A stretch of 64,000 nucleotides of DNA from assembly GCA_039978895.1 (NCBI GenBank), contig JBDWAL010000055.1, positions 404,128-468,127 of the forward strand, read 5' to 3'. The translations under genes and the position numbers were made by a program. The notes beneath the pieces are model-generated. The model made no database searches. It had not been told where the DNA came from and saw only the letters and a list, made by a program, of their open reading frames with translations. Below are positions 25,467 through 34,421 of the stretch, one piece after another; positions within the stretch are counted from its first letter, which is position 1, and each line of letters opens with the position of its first letter. The stretch is from Aliishimia sp039978895. Its GTDB lineage: Bacteria; Pseudomonadota; Alphaproteobacteria; Rhodobacterales; Rhodobacteraceae.

Positions 25467-28373
25467 ATGTGCGCCGAAACACCAGACTATAAATCCACAC
25501 TGAATTTGCCCAAGACGGACTTTCCGATGCGTGCGGGTTTGCCGAAACGCGAACCCGAATGGCTGGAACGCTGGTCCCGCATCGGCATCTATGACCGCCA
25601 GCGCGAAATGGAAGGCCGCCCGGTCTTTTGCTTGCATGATGGCCCGCCTTACGCGAATGGCAACCTCCATATCGGCCACGCTTTGAACAAAACGATCAAA
25701 GATATGATTGTGCGCAGCCACCAGATGATGGGCTTTGATAGCCGCTATATCCCGGGTTGGGATTGCCATGGCTTGCCGATCGAATGGAAGATCGAAGAAC
25801 AATACCGCAAAAAAGGCCGCGACAAGGATCAGGTTCCGATTAATGAATTCCGCGCCGAGTGTCGCGAGTTCGCAGCCGGTTGGGTTGATGTGCAGCGCGA
25901 AGAGTTCAAACGCCTTGGCGTTATGGGCAATTGGGACAAGCCTTACCTGACGATGGATTTCCACGCCGAACGCGTGATTGCCGAAGACTTCATGAAGTTC
26001 TTGATGAATGGCACGTTGTATCAGGGCTCCAAGCCGGTGATGTGGTCGCCTGTTGAACAAACCGCTCTGGCCGAAGCCGAAGTCGAATACCACGACAAGG
26101 AAAGCTTCACGATCTGGGTGAAGTTCAAGGTTGTTGGCACGGGGGATGCCACGCTGGATAACGCGCAGGTTGTGATCTGGACGACGACGCCTTGGACGAT
26201 GCCGTCCAACAAGGCTGTGGTTTACGGCGAAGATATTTCCTACGGCTTGTATGAAATCATTGGCCGTCCTGAAGAATGCTGGGTCACGATTGGCGAACGC
26301 TATATCCTGTCTGACAAGATGGCCGCGGATGTGCTGGGCCGCGCGCGCTTGGATGAAACGATGTATCGCCGCTTGTGCGATGTGACCCAAGACGATCTGG
26401 CGAAAATCAAATTGGCCCACCCGTTGAATGGTTCTGACGAATCCAACGGTGAATGGGACGATCTGCGCGACTTCCGCGCGGCGGATTTTGTCACCGATGA
26501 AGAGGGCACAGGCTTTGTACACTGCGCCCCATCCCACGGTATGGAAGAATTCGAACTTTATCGCGACCTTGGCATGCTCGAACAGGTGATCACCTACAAT
26601 GTGAACCCTGATGGCCGTTTCCGCGATGATTTGCCGTTCTTTGGCGGCAAGGCGATCCTGAAGCCCAATGGTAAAGAGGGCAATGCCAACAAAGCTGTCA
26701 TCGAAAAGCTTGCTGAAGTTGGCGGCTTGCTGGCACGCGGCAAGATCAAACACTCCTATCCGCACTCGTGGCGCTCTAAGGCTCCGGTGATTTATCGCAA
26801 TACACCTCAATGGTTTGCCGCGATTGATCGCGAGGTTGGCGATGATATGGACACGCATGGCAAAACGATCCGCCAGCGGGCTTTGACGGAAATCGATAAC
26901 GTCAACTGGACACCTCAATCGGGACGTAACCGCCTGCATGCCATGATGGAGGCGCGCCCGGATTGGGTGCTCTCCCGTCAGCGCGCATGGGGTGTTCCGC
27001 TCACGTGCTTCACCAAAAAGGGTGCTCTGCCAACCGATCCCGACTTCCTGCTGCGCAACCCGCAAGTGAACCGCCGCATCACGTCCTCCTTCGAAACTGA
27101 GGGCGCGGATGCATGGTATGAAGATGGCGCCAAGCAGCGCTACCTTGAAGGCATCGTGAACCCCGATGACTACGATCAGGTCACCGATATTCTCGATGTG
27201 TGGTTTGATTCTGGCTCCACGCACGCCTTCACGCTGCGCGACCGCGAAGATGGCACCGAAGACGGCATTGCTGACGTTTATATGGAAGGGACAGACCAAC
27301 ACCGTGGCTGGTTCCATTCCTCGTTGCTGCAATCGGTCGGAACCACGGGCCGCGCGCCGTATCGCAATGTTGTGACGCATGGGTTCACGCTCGATGAAAA
27401 GGGCATGAAGATGTCCAAATCCATCGGCAACATCATCGCACCCCAAACGATCATCACCCAATATGGCGCAGATATTCTGCGGCTGTGGGTGGCTCAGACG
27501 GATTACACGGCAGATCAACGCATCGGGCCGGAAATCCTCAAAGGGGTCGCGGACAGCTATCGCCGTTTGCGCAATACGATGCGCTTTATGCTTGGCTCGA
27601 TGAATGATGTGTCTGACACGGATCACATGGATGCTGCCGACATGCCGGAACTCGAACGCTGGGTTCTGCACCGTCTTGCCGAGTTGGATCAGACGGTGCG
27701 CGAAGGATATGCCGCATTTGACTTCCAAGGTGTGTTTTCGTCAATTTTCAACTTCGCAACTGTGGATTTGTCGGCGTTTTACTTCGATATCCGCAAGGAT
27801 GCATTGTACTGCGATGGCGACACGGACCGGCGCAAAGCCACCAGAACCGTCTTGAAACTGCTGTATGAGCGCATGGTCACGTGGCTCGCACCGATCTTGC
27901 CGTTCACGATGGAAGATGTGTGGCTTGATCAAAACCCGGGCGAAAATAGCTCTGTTCACTTGCGTGACTTCCCGGTCACTCCGGCGGAATGGCGCGATGA
28001 CGCCTTGGCCGAGAAATGGGCTGGCATTCGTCGTGCGCGTCGTGTCGTGACAGCGGCTCTGGAAATCCAACGCGCTGAAAAAGTCATCGGCGCATCGCTC
28101 GAAGCGGCACCTGTGGTGCATGTCGGCGATGCAGACCTTCTTGCGGCGTTGAATTCCGTTCCGTTCGAAGACTTGTGCATCACATCTGACTTGTCGCTCA
28201 CATCCGACCCGGCCCCAGCAGAGGCCTTCGAGATGCCAGAAATTGGCGACGTGTCTGTGGTCTTTGAAAAGGCAGCAGGCCAAAAATGTGGCCGTTGCTG
28301 GAAAGTTCTCCCAGATGTCGGCCAATACGCAAACCCCGGCGTTTGCGGGCGATGCAACAGCGCGTTGAGCTGA
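25467..28373 (+). CDS. ileS: Isoleucyl-tRNA synthetase
   Basis: IleS charges tRNA-Ile with isoleucine. The ATG at 25467, with AAGGA nine bases upstream, gives 968 residues starting MCAETPDYKSTLNLPKT; an in-frame codon at 25407 is less likely. The class I HIGH motif is at 68-71 (NLHIGHAL), the KMSKS motif is in GMKMSKSIGN, and the editing domain follows TTPWTMPSNKAV. The C-terminal zinc knuckle is CGRCW...CGRCNSAL, a bacterial-type feature. It ends in a good intrinsic terminator. A long open frame on the opposite strand (25428-27728) is a composition artefact. Confidence 0.98.
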   Translation: MCAETPDYKSTLNLPKTDFPMRAGLPKREPEWLERWSRIGIYDRQREMEGRPVFCLHDGPPYANGNLHIGHALNKTIKDMIVRSHQMMGFDSRYIPGWDCHGLPIEWKIEEQYRKKGRDKDQVPINEFRAECREFAAGWVDVQREEFKRLGVMGNWDKPYLTMDFHAERVIAEDFMKFLMNGTLYQGSKPVMWSPVEQTALAEAEVEYHDKESFTIWVKFKVVGTGDATLDNAQVVIWTTTPWTMPSNKAVVYGEDISYGLYEIIGRPEECWVTIGERYILSDKMAADVLGRARLDETMYRRLCDVTQDDLAKIKLAHPLNGSDESNGEWDDLRDFRAADFVTDEEGTGFVHCAPSHGMEEFELYRDLGMLEQVITYNVNPDGRFRDDLPFFGGKAILKPNGKEGNANKAVIEKLAEVGGLLARGKIKHSYPHSWRSKAPVIYRNTPQWFAAIDREVGDDMDTHGKTIRQRALTEIDNVNWTPQSGRNRLHAMMEARPDWVLSRQRAWGVPLTCFTKKGALPTDPDFLLRNPQVNRRITSSFETEGADAWYEDGAKQRYLEGIVNPDDYDQVTDILDVWFDSGSTHAFTLRDREDGTEDGIADVYMEGTDQHRGWFHSSLLQSVGTTGRAPYRNVVTHGFTLDEKGMKMSKSIGNIIAPQTIITQYGADILRLWVAQTDYTADQRIGPEILKGVADSYRRLRNTMRFMLGSMNDVSDTDHMDAADMPELERWVLHRLAELDQTVREGYAAFDFQGVFSSIFNFATVDLSAFYFDIRKDALYCDGDTDRRKATRTVLKLLYERMVTWLAPILPFTMEDVWLDQNPGENSSVHLRDFPVTPAEWRDDALAEKWAGIRRARRVVTAALEIQRAEKVIGASLEAAPVVHVGDADLLAALNSVPFEDLCITSDLSLTSDPAPAEAFEMPEIGDVSVVFEKAAGQKCGRCWKVLPDVGQYANPGVCGRCNSALS

Positions 28374-28383
28374 TCAAAAATGA

Positions 28384-28411
28384 AAGGGCGGGATGAAGGT
28401 CCCGCCTTTTT
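28384..28411 (+). terminator. Intrinsic terminator of ileS
   Basis: GGCGGGA (28387-28393) pairs with TCCCGCC (28400-28406), extended by A-T/G-T pairs, and is followed by five T residues. It starts ten bases after the ileS stop codon. Confidence 0.9.
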
Positions 28412-28485
28412 CCAATTCTGCGTTAACGGGGGTTAACAAAGCGACCCCCACCGAACGCTATTTCTCGAAAAACGCAACAAACACC

Positions 28486-28500
28486 GTTCGGTGCTCGTTA
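28486..28500. promoter_or_regulatory. Possible LexA (SOS)-like half-palindrome upstream of ogt
   Basis: GTTC-N7-GTTA matches seven of eight positions of the Rhodobacter-type SOS box GTTC-N7-GTTC, 80 bases ahead of ogt. A separate 9-base dyad (CACCGAACG at 28449-28457 with CGTTCGGTG at 28485-28493) overlaps it. Function is inferred and uncertain. Confidence 0.25.
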
Positions 28501-28579
28501 ACGATGCAACACCCAACGCACGGTACTCAAAAAATATTGCGACACTTGCTTAGGGGGCAACTGCGCCCTACCAAGGGGT

Positions 28580-29038
28580 ATGAAAACCCGTTCTGCACCC
28601 ACACAATTCGGCATTTTGACCCTCACCGAAGAAGACGGTTCATTGATCCGACTTGGTTGGGGACCGGCCCCGCATGAAGACGTTTCAGACCTTCTAGATA
28701 GCGCAGTTGCACAGCTAAGTGCTTATGATAAAGGCGAATTAGACGCTTTCGACTTGCCTTTGCGCGTTGCTGGAAGCCCGTTGCAAAAGGCAGTTTGCGC
28801 GGCCATGTCGGCAATCCCGCTCGGGGAAACCCGCACCTATGGCGATATCGCAAAAGACGTGAAAGCTTCTGCCCAAGCCGTCGGTCAAGCCTGTGGGGGC
28901 AATCCAATCCCCATCATAATCCCTTGCCACCGCGTCATGGGGGCAAATGGAAAACTCACTGGCTTTTCTGGGGCAGGGGGCGTGGAAACCAAAGTCGCTC
29001 TTTTGCGCCACGAACACGCCGCAGGACTGCTCATCTGA
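28580..29038 (+). CDS. ogt: Methylated-DNA-protein-cysteine methyltransferase
   Basis: This 152-residue suicide repair enzyme removes O6-alkyl groups from guanine. Cys116 in IIPCHRVM is the alkyl acceptor, preceded by the family segment GETRTYGDIAKDV (82-94) and QAVGQACGGNPIPI. It lacks an AraC-like Ada domain, so it is the Ogt/AGT-only form. It follows ileS after a terminator, so it has its own promoter somewhere in 28412-28579. It is convergent with pcs. Confidence 0.93.
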   Translation: MKTRSAPTQFGILTLTEEDGSLIRLGWGPAPHEDVSDLLDSAVAQLSAYDKGELDAFDLPLRVAGSPLQKAVCAAMSAIPLGETRTYGDIAKDVKASAQAVGQACGGNPIPIIIPCHRVMGANGKLTGFSGAGGVETKVALLRHEHAAGLLI

Positions 29039-29085
29039 TCCATGAGATGTCTCGCGAAACGATCTGTAATCTCTTGTAAATAATG

Positions 29086-29107
29086 ACTTATCCACATGTG
29101 GATAAGT
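29086..29107. promoter_or_regulatory. Perfect 22-bp palindrome of two head-to-head DnaA boxes
   Basis: The palindrome consists of TTATCCACA (29088-29096) directly abutting TGTGGATAA (29097-29105), extended by AC/GT on each side. Each half is the consensus DnaA box. It lies between the ends of convergent ogt and pcs. It could bind DnaA, or simply form a 9-11 bp hairpin terminator; no T-run follows either side. Confidence 0.6.
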
Positions 29108-29114
29108 TGATGGT

Positions 29115-29810
29115 TTACCCGTCGGCCCCGTGCAGAACTTGCTGCAAAGCGCCCGCGCACATCAGATAAACAGAGGTCACAACCAACCCCCAAAGCGCCC
29201 AAGTTTCGGGATGAAAGTCGACCCAAGCCGCCCATCCTGCGAAGAAAGTCCACGCCAAAGCCATAGGTAAACTGACCGTACGCCACCGATCCGTTCGCAC
29301 CGGATGCACAAACTTAATCGGCACAAACATCGCAATCGTCAGCACCGTCACCAGCGCCAAACAAATTTGCCAACCCGGTTCCAAAGCGAAGATCACCAGC
29401 ACCAACATGTTCCAACAACCGGGGAAGCCCGAGAAGGAATTATCCTTTGTTTTCATCCGCGTGTCTGCGAAATACAAGGCGCTGGCAAAGGTCACAAGGA
29501 TGATCATAACCCATCCCGACCAGCCATTCATCAGGCCTGATTGGAACAGTGCAAATGCAGGAATGAAGACATAAGTCAGGTAGTCAATGATAAGGTCCAA
29601 CAAGACCCCATCAAACTCCGGAGCATTCTTTTTGACGTTGGTCTTGCGCGCAAGCGGCCCATCGATCCCATCGACCGCAAAGGCAACAACCAACCAAACA
29701 AACATCATCGCCCAATCGCCCTGCACAGCCTCAAGCATTGCCAACATAGCGAAAACAGCGCCAGTGGCGGTCAGGAAGTGAACGGAAAGTGCAGCAAAAC
29801 GAGGTGTCAT
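29115..29810 (-). CDS. pcs: Phosphatidylcholine synthase
   Basis: Pcs joins choline directly to CDP-diacylglycerol to make phosphatidylcholine in the inner membrane, a route found mainly in alphaproteobacteria. From the ATG at 29810 it has 231 residues with about seven membrane helices. The CDP-alcohol phosphotransferase motif reads D50-G51-x2-A54-R55-x12-G68-x3-D72-x3-D76 (VDGIDGPLARKT then FDGVLLDLIIDYLTYVF); the 12-residue spacing is that of Pcs. A TTG at 29828 would add six residues and cannot be excluded. The gene ends next to the DnaA-box palindrome. Confidence 0.92.
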   Translation of the reverse strand: MTPRFAALSVHFLTATGAVFAMLAMLEAVQGDWAMMFVWLVVAFAVDGIDGPLARKTNVKKNAPEFDGVLLDLIIDYLTYVFIPAFALFQSGLMNGWSGWVMIILVTFASALYFADTRMKTKDNSFSGFPGCWNMLVLVIFALEPGWQICLALVTVLTIAMFVPIKFVHPVRTDRWRTVSLPMALAWTFFAGWAAWVDFHPETWALWGLVVTSVYLMCAGALQQVLHGADG

Positions 29811-30084
29811 CAAACCGTCATGACCCAACCGCGCACAGGATGCAATTCGTTCTGGCTAAGTTTTACAAAGATATGGGCATGGTGTGTTTTTGTTAATTCT
29901 AATAGTAGGATTTTAGCGCGTGAACTTTGAAATACCCATGTTTTTAAAGGTTTTGTGACTGTTTTCCAATCCGGAACATCCCTTGAAAACGTTGAAATCA
30001 CACGTCTCCCGGTTGTGTTTTGAGGGCTGGTCTGTGGGATAACTGCCATTATTCGATCAAGGCGAATGGGTGCGCAACATTGCT

Positions 30085-30300
30085 CTAAAGCGCTTTGCGC
30101 CGCCGGCGCCGCCAAATCGCGAGGCCCGTAAGACCCAAGAATCCCGCCAAGATCGGTAACAAAACCGCATCTGTGTAGAGAACACCAAGCAGTCCTGTGA
30201 ACCCCAGACCAGTCAAAACAACCGGCAAAAACGGTGTAAAGCAACACAAAAGAGCCAATAAACTCCCTGTAATCCCCAAAGTCAGCATTTTGTTTTTCAT
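30085..30300 (-). CDS. MerF-like small mercury/metal transport protein
   Basis: This 71-residue membrane peptide resembles MerF, the two-helix mercury importer. The first helix contains the signature Cys pair in LLALLCCFTPFLPVVLTG (residues 14-31), followed by a second helix LLPILAGFLGLTGLAIW. The usual second Cys pair near the C-terminus is absent; the protein ends in a basic RRRRRKAL tail. No merR, merA or merT is nearby, so its metal or even its role in transport is uncertain. It is divergent from the MocA-type gene, and a striking set of inverted repeats lies just upstream. Confidence 0.72.
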   Translation of the reverse strand: MKNKMLTLGITGSLLALLCCFTPFLPVVLTGLGFTGLLGVLYTDAVLLPILAGFLGLTGLAIWRRRRRKAL

Positions 30301-30335
30301 GGCGTTTCCCCGCGTCTGCAGTGCGTGTGGTGTCG

Positions 30336-30411
30336 GTCCATACCTTTATACGTGAGGTGGGTGTCCGGGATACGAATACTTACCCGGACACGAATATGTG
30401 CACCTATGGAC
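30336..30411. promoter_or_regulatory. Nested inverted repeats between merF-like and MocA-type genes
   Basis: The core is a perfect 9-base dyad, GTGTCCGGG (30361-30369) and CCCGGACAC (30383-30391). Around it AGGTG (30355-30359) matches CACCT (30401-30405), and GTCCATA (30336-30342) matches TATGGAC (30405-30411). ACGAATA occurs twice as a direct repeat in the centre. It lies in the 298-base divergent gap and is probably an operator or a structured leader; no known motif matches. Confidence 0.6.
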
Positions 30412-30598
30412 TTGGTCCGAAAATGCATGCAAAGGTCAACATGTCTGGCTCGACCATCATCTTGGTGTGTCCTAACTTTTTGAAATATAATGATTTTAAT
30501 GTAATAGATGCTGGCTCTAGACATCCCATCTGATCTGAATGAGAACAGAGGAAACAGAAGGCTGTTCAGTTAGGCCATCTCAAAACAGGAGACGAGCG

Positions 30599-31570
30599 AT
30601 GGCAATTCGAACAGCAATTATCGGTTTGGGAATCATGGGACGGCGCATGTTAGAGCAGATGTCGCTGCATCCGTCGTTTACAGTCACCGCCATTTGGGAC
30701 CCCGATTCAGCAGCATGTAAAGCGGCGCAAGATCTGATCCCCGACGCTGAAATTGCCCAAAATGCACAAGCCGCGCTGGAAACCGCAGATTTGGTGTATA
30801 TGGCGTGCCCGCCTGTACCGCGCAAAGCCTATGCCTTGGCCGCAGCAGCCGCGGGCAAAGCGATTTTCTTGGAAAAACCGTTGGGCGTGGATATCAAAGA
30901 AAGCCAAGAAATGGTCGCGGCAATTGCTGCATCGGGCGTGCCTGCTGCGGTCAATTTCACCCAAGCGGCAGGACCCGCGTTAAGCGAAGTGACACAAGCC
31001 GCTCAATCGGGCGCGCTTGGTGCGTTGATGGGCGCGGACATCGTTTTGACCTATGCAAATTGGCCTCGGGAGTGGCAAAAAGCGGCGGATTGGCTTCGGT
31101 TTCGCGCCGAAGGTGGCATGACACGGGAAGTGATGTCGCACTTTTTGTTCTTTTCTGAGCGCATTCTAGGGCCGTTGAAATTGGTTTGGGCGCGGTCTGA
31201 ATACCCTGTTCAGGCCGATTTGTGCGAAACCCATGTCGCCGCGCGATTGCTGTCGGCCACGGGCGTACCGGTAACCGTCATGGGAAGCGTCGGGGGCGCT
31301 CAACCGGATCACCAAGTGGTGACGATCAAAGGTGCAAAGGCAAGCCGACGTATATCAGATTTCTACCGCAATGCCGCGTCCACGGGCGGGCCTTTTGAAC
31401 CGGTGCAAGCGGAAGGCGTCGATCAGCGCGGCGCAAGTTTGAACGCGCAGTTGGACGATCTTGCGTTGTTGGTTGCGGGCCAACCAAACCGCCTTGCGAC
31501 CCTCCAAGAAGCACTGCGTGTTCAGGTGCTCGTCGAACGCATTTTGGTAAGCGACGAAGCGGGGCTGTAA
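30599..31570 (+). CDS. Gfo/Idh/MocA family NAD(P)-dependent oxidoreductase
   Basis: This 323-residue protein is of the Gfo/Idh/MocA family that oxidises or reduces sugars, inositols and related hydroxy compounds. It starts MAIRTAIIGLGIMGRRML with a GxGxxG Rossmann motif, and EKPLGVD near residue 98 contains the conserved Glu-Lys-Pro. An AGGAGA ribosome site (30587-30592) fixes the ATG at 30599. The substrate cannot be named. It is convergent with the SMP-30 gene; the two families are often found together in sugar-acid catabolism. Confidence 0.88.
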   Translation: MAIRTAIIGLGIMGRRMLEQMSLHPSFTVTAIWDPDSAACKAAQDLIPDAEIAQNAQAALETADLVYMACPPVPRKAYALAAAAAGKAIFLEKPLGVDIKESQEMVAAIAASGVPAAVNFTQAAGPALSEVTQAAQSGALGALMGADIVLTYANWPREWQKAADWLRFRAEGGMTREVMSHFLFFSERILGPLKLVWARSEYPVQADLCETHVAARLLSATGVPVTVMGSVGGAQPDHQVVTIKGAKASRRISDFYRNAASTGGPFEPVQAEGVDQRGASLNAQLDDLALLVAGQPNRLATLQEALRVQVLVERILVSDEAGL

Positions 31571-31585
31571 CTGATCCCGCTGAAG

Positions 31586-32500
31586 TCACGCGTTAAAATG
31601 CAAGCGATGCCCCGGGGTAGGCCAATACGTGTGATAAAGACACCCAGTCCCTGAAGCCGTGATCCAAGCATCACGCATGTCAGGCCCACCAAAGCAAATA
31701 TTGGTGATATATGGATCGCCGGGCACATCAATAAATGTGACCGGACCGCCATCCAAGGGCACCACACTAATCCCGCCGCGCATTAATGTGGCCACACAGA
31801 TGTGTCCATCCGCCTGAACCGCGAGACTGTCCAGCAATTGATAATCAGGCAGTGTGGTCAACAGCCTTCCCGGCATATCGAACGGCAAGGGGGCTATTTT
31901 CCCGGGACCTAACAAGTCATAACTCCAGACGCGCCCCGTCCTCGTTTCTGCGACATGTATGGTCTTGTCATCGGGGGACAGGCCGATGCCATTGGGGGTG
32001 ATCATTGGCGCATGCATACGGGTGATTTGGCTGCCATCAGTTTTCGCGTAATAGACAGCGCCGTGATGCACATAGGTGGCTGTGGTCTTGCCAAGGTCGG
32101 TGAAGTAAAAACCGCCCTGCGCATCAAAGACAATGTCATTTGGCCCCCTCAGTGGTTGCCCATCGCAGCTTTCATAGAGCATCTCAAACGCCCCAGTCCG
32201 GGGATCAACGCGTTGGATCGAGCCGCTGACATACTCGTCTGGGGTGCCAATTGGACGCGTGATGCCGTCTGTCTCGGTCCAGATGAAACCACCATTGTTG
32301 CACACATAAATCATGCCATCCGGCCCAACAGCCGCCCCATTCGGGCCGCCGCCGAGATCCGCAATGACGTCAATCCGGCCATTAGGATGAACGCGGGATA
32401 ATGTTTGGCGTTTGATCTCAACCAAGATGACAGAGCCGTCGTCCATGGCAATCGGGCCTTCAGGGAAATCCAACCCGTCGCAAATCTTCGTCAACTTCAT
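31586..32500 (-). CDS. SMP-30/gluconolactonase family lactonase
   Basis: This 304-residue six-bladed propeller protein is probably a sugar lactonase. It begins MKLTKICDGLDFPEGPIAMDDG, with the family Glu ligand in FPEGP; GPNDIVFD (about 144-151) and SPDDKTIHVAET (about 197-208) contain the remaining metal-binding Asn/Asp positions. The ATG at 32500 has AAGGAAG just upstream. It is divergent from the GMC dehydrogenase and convergent with the MocA gene, which fits a shared oxidise-to-lactone then hydrolyse scheme. No signal peptide is present. Confidence 0.88.
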   Translation of the reverse strand: MKLTKICDGLDFPEGPIAMDDGSVILVEIKRQTLSRVHPNGRIDVIADLGGGPNGAAVGPDGMIYVCNNGGFIWTETDGITRPIGTPDEYVSGSIQRVDPRTGAFEMLYESCDGQPLRGPNDIVFDAQGGFYFTDLGKTTATYVHHGAVYYAKTDGSQITRMHAPMITPNGIGLSPDDKTIHVAETRTGRVWSYDLLGPGKIAPLPFDMPGRLLTTLPDYQLLDSLAVQADGHICVATLMRGGISVVPLDGGPVTFIDVPGDPYITNICFGGPDMRDAWITASGTGCLYHTYWPTPGHRLHFNA

Positions 32501-32805
32501 ATGCGATCTTCCTTTTGAGGTGGCGCGCAATTTATGGACAAAGCCCTGAGAATGTGGATGTATTTACTTAATCGCGCGGCTCAGTCTGGAGGAGGATATG
32601 CGAAGGTTGGTCGGAAAGAAAGCTTGGGGGCCTGACGCTATTGGCGTCATGACGGACGTTCTGGTTGATCGCCCGTCGATACACGACCAAGGACAAGTGC
32701 CTTGATGTTTAAGTCCTTTAAGGGCCAGTGGTGCCCAACGCGCGGAAGGTCCGGCAACAAGGCACGCGCAGATGTGCTGAACCGCTCGTTTTGGTCGCGC
32801 GCTCA

Positions 32806-34410
32806 ATGAGGCAAGACCCCGTGGACGTATTGATTATAGGCGCGGGGGCGTCAGGCGCCGCTGTCGCTTGGAGCCTTGCTGACACGCGGATGCACATTTT
32901 GTGTCTTGAGCAAGGTGGCACGCCAAACCCGGCGAATTTCCCGACAACAGGGCGTGATTGGGAAGCCCGGCGGATGGGTGATTTCGCGCTTAGTCCCAAT
33001 CAAAGACGCCTGCCCGAAGACTACCCGGTCAACGATGATGATTCCCCGATTAAAGTGACCAATTTCAACGGGGTCGGAGGCGGAACCGTTTTGTACGCCG
33101 CGCATTTCCCGCGCTTGCACCCTTCTGATTTCAAAGTGCGCACATTGGATGGCGTGGCTGAGGACTGGCCACTTGATTATGAGACGCTCGACCCGTTCTT
33201 TGCCCAGAACGACGCGATGATGGGCGTGTCAGGGCTGGCGGGTGACCCTGCATATCCGGTGGGAAAAGAACCGCCTATGCCCGCCGCTGCGATGGGCCGT
33301 TCGGGCCGCAAGTTGGCCCATGCCTTCAATGCACGGGGCTGGCACTGGTGGCCATGCGATCTGGCGATTGCGACCGAAAATTACGAGGGACGCGCCAAAT
33401 GCATCAACTTAGGGGCTTGCATCACTGGCTGCGCGCAAGGGGCAAAAGGATCCGTCGATATCACTTACTGGCCCGAAGCATTGCGCAAGGGCGTTGAATT
33501 GCGGACCCAATGTCGTGTGCGCGAAATCGCAGTGGACGATCAAGGCATGGCGACGGGTGTGCATTACATCGATCAAGATGGTCTGGAGCAATTTCAAGCC
33601 GCGCATGTCATTGTGATGGCCAGCAACGGTATCGGGACGCCGCGCTTGTTGCTAAATTCGACCTCTAAACAGTTTCCTGATGGGTTGGCCAATCGCAGTG
33701 GGCTGGTCGGTAGGAACCTGATGTTTCACCCTTATGCCAGCATTCAAGCTGTGTTCGAGGACCCATTGGACGGACATAACGGGCCGCATAAAAGCATCCT
33801 AAGCCAACAATTTTACGAGACCGATCCGGCGCGAGGTTTTGTGCGGGGGTATACGTTTGAAACTTCGCGCGGGATGGGGCCTGTTGGTACAGCATTGGCG
33901 GGTATGAATTGGGGCGAAATCCCTTGGGGGGCGGGCCATCACAGTGCATATCGGACCCTTCAGGATCGTGTGAGCGGCTTATTTGCCATATGCGAAGATT
34001 TACCCGAAGCGCACAACCGGGTCACGCTTGACCCGAATTTGACAGACAGTGACGGCATTCCAGCGCCCAAGATAAGCTATACGTTGAGTGATAATAGCAA
34101 ACGGATGATGGCCCATGCGATCGCGCGCGGTACCGAGGTGATGGAAGCTGCGGGGGCCAAACATGTGCACACAACCGCCCCCATTGAATTGGCGGGGTGG
34201 CACTTGTTGGGCACGGCGCGCATGGGGACCGACCCCAGCCGGTCGGTTGTGAACGAATGGGGCCGTTCGCATGATGTGCGCAACTTGTTCATTGTGGATG
34301 GCAGTATTTTTGTGACCAGCGGCGGCGCTAATCCGACCAGCACGCTGCAAGCTTTGGCGCTGTATATCGCGGATCAAATGAAACACCGTCTGGCCAATTT
34401 ATTCGATTAA
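32806..34410 (+). CDS. GMC family FAD dehydrogenase (gluconate/fructose dehydrogenase-like)
   Basis: This 534-residue flavoprotein is of the glucose-methanol-choline family, closest in character to the large subunit of membrane gluconate, 2-ketogluconate or fructose dehydrogenases. It starts MRQDPVDVLIIGAGASGAAVAW (FAD fold), has VGGGTVLYAAHFPRL, a Cys-containing loop (INLGACITGCAQGAKGS) and the C-terminal catalytic His in AGWHLLGTARMG plus the conserved NPTSTLQALA. It lacks a Tat signal. It is followed after 11 bases by its small subunit-like partner. The usual cytochrome c subunit is missing from the window, so the electron acceptor is unknown. Confidence 0.87.
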   Translation: MRQDPVDVLIIGAGASGAAVAWSLADTRMHILCLEQGGTPNPANFPTTGRDWEARRMGDFALSPNQRRLPEDYPVNDDDSPIKVTNFNGVGGGTVLYAAHFPRLHPSDFKVRTLDGVAEDWPLDYETLDPFFAQNDAMMGVSGLAGDPAYPVGKEPPMPAAAMGRSGRKLAHAFNARGWHWWPCDLAIATENYEGRAKCINLGACITGCAQGAKGSVDITYWPEALRKGVELRTQCRVREIAVDDQGMATGVHYIDQDGLEQFQAAHVIVMASNGIGTPRLLLNSTSKQFPDGLANRSGLVGRNLMFHPYASIQAVFEDPLDGHNGPHKSILSQQFYETDPARGFVRGYTFETSRGMGPVGTALAGMNWGEIPWGAGHHSAYRTLQDRVSGLFAICEDLPEAHNRVTLDPNLTDSDGIPAPKISYTLSDNSKRMMAHAIARGTEVMEAAGAKHVHTTAPIELAGWHLLGTARMGTDPSRSVVNEWGRSHDVRNLFIVDGSIFVTSGGANPTSTLQALALYIADQMKHRLANLFD

Positions 34411-34421
34411 AGGAGGGCGTA

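Noticed and set aside
25428..27728. 766-codon open frame on the strand opposite ileS
   Set aside because: It is fully antisense to a conserved gene with intact HIGH and KMSKS motifs. Its residues (many His, Arg, Ile) reflect codon bias of the opposite strand and no family motif is seen.
29041..29114. ogt-pcs gap as a replication origin
   Set aside because: Two DnaA boxes are present, but there is no AT-rich unwinding element, no further boxes and no replication genes nearby.
29810..30247. 145-codon minus-strand frame upstream of pcs
   Set aside because: Its first part is the merF-like gene in another frame and the rest is AT-rich non-coding sequence; no family features.
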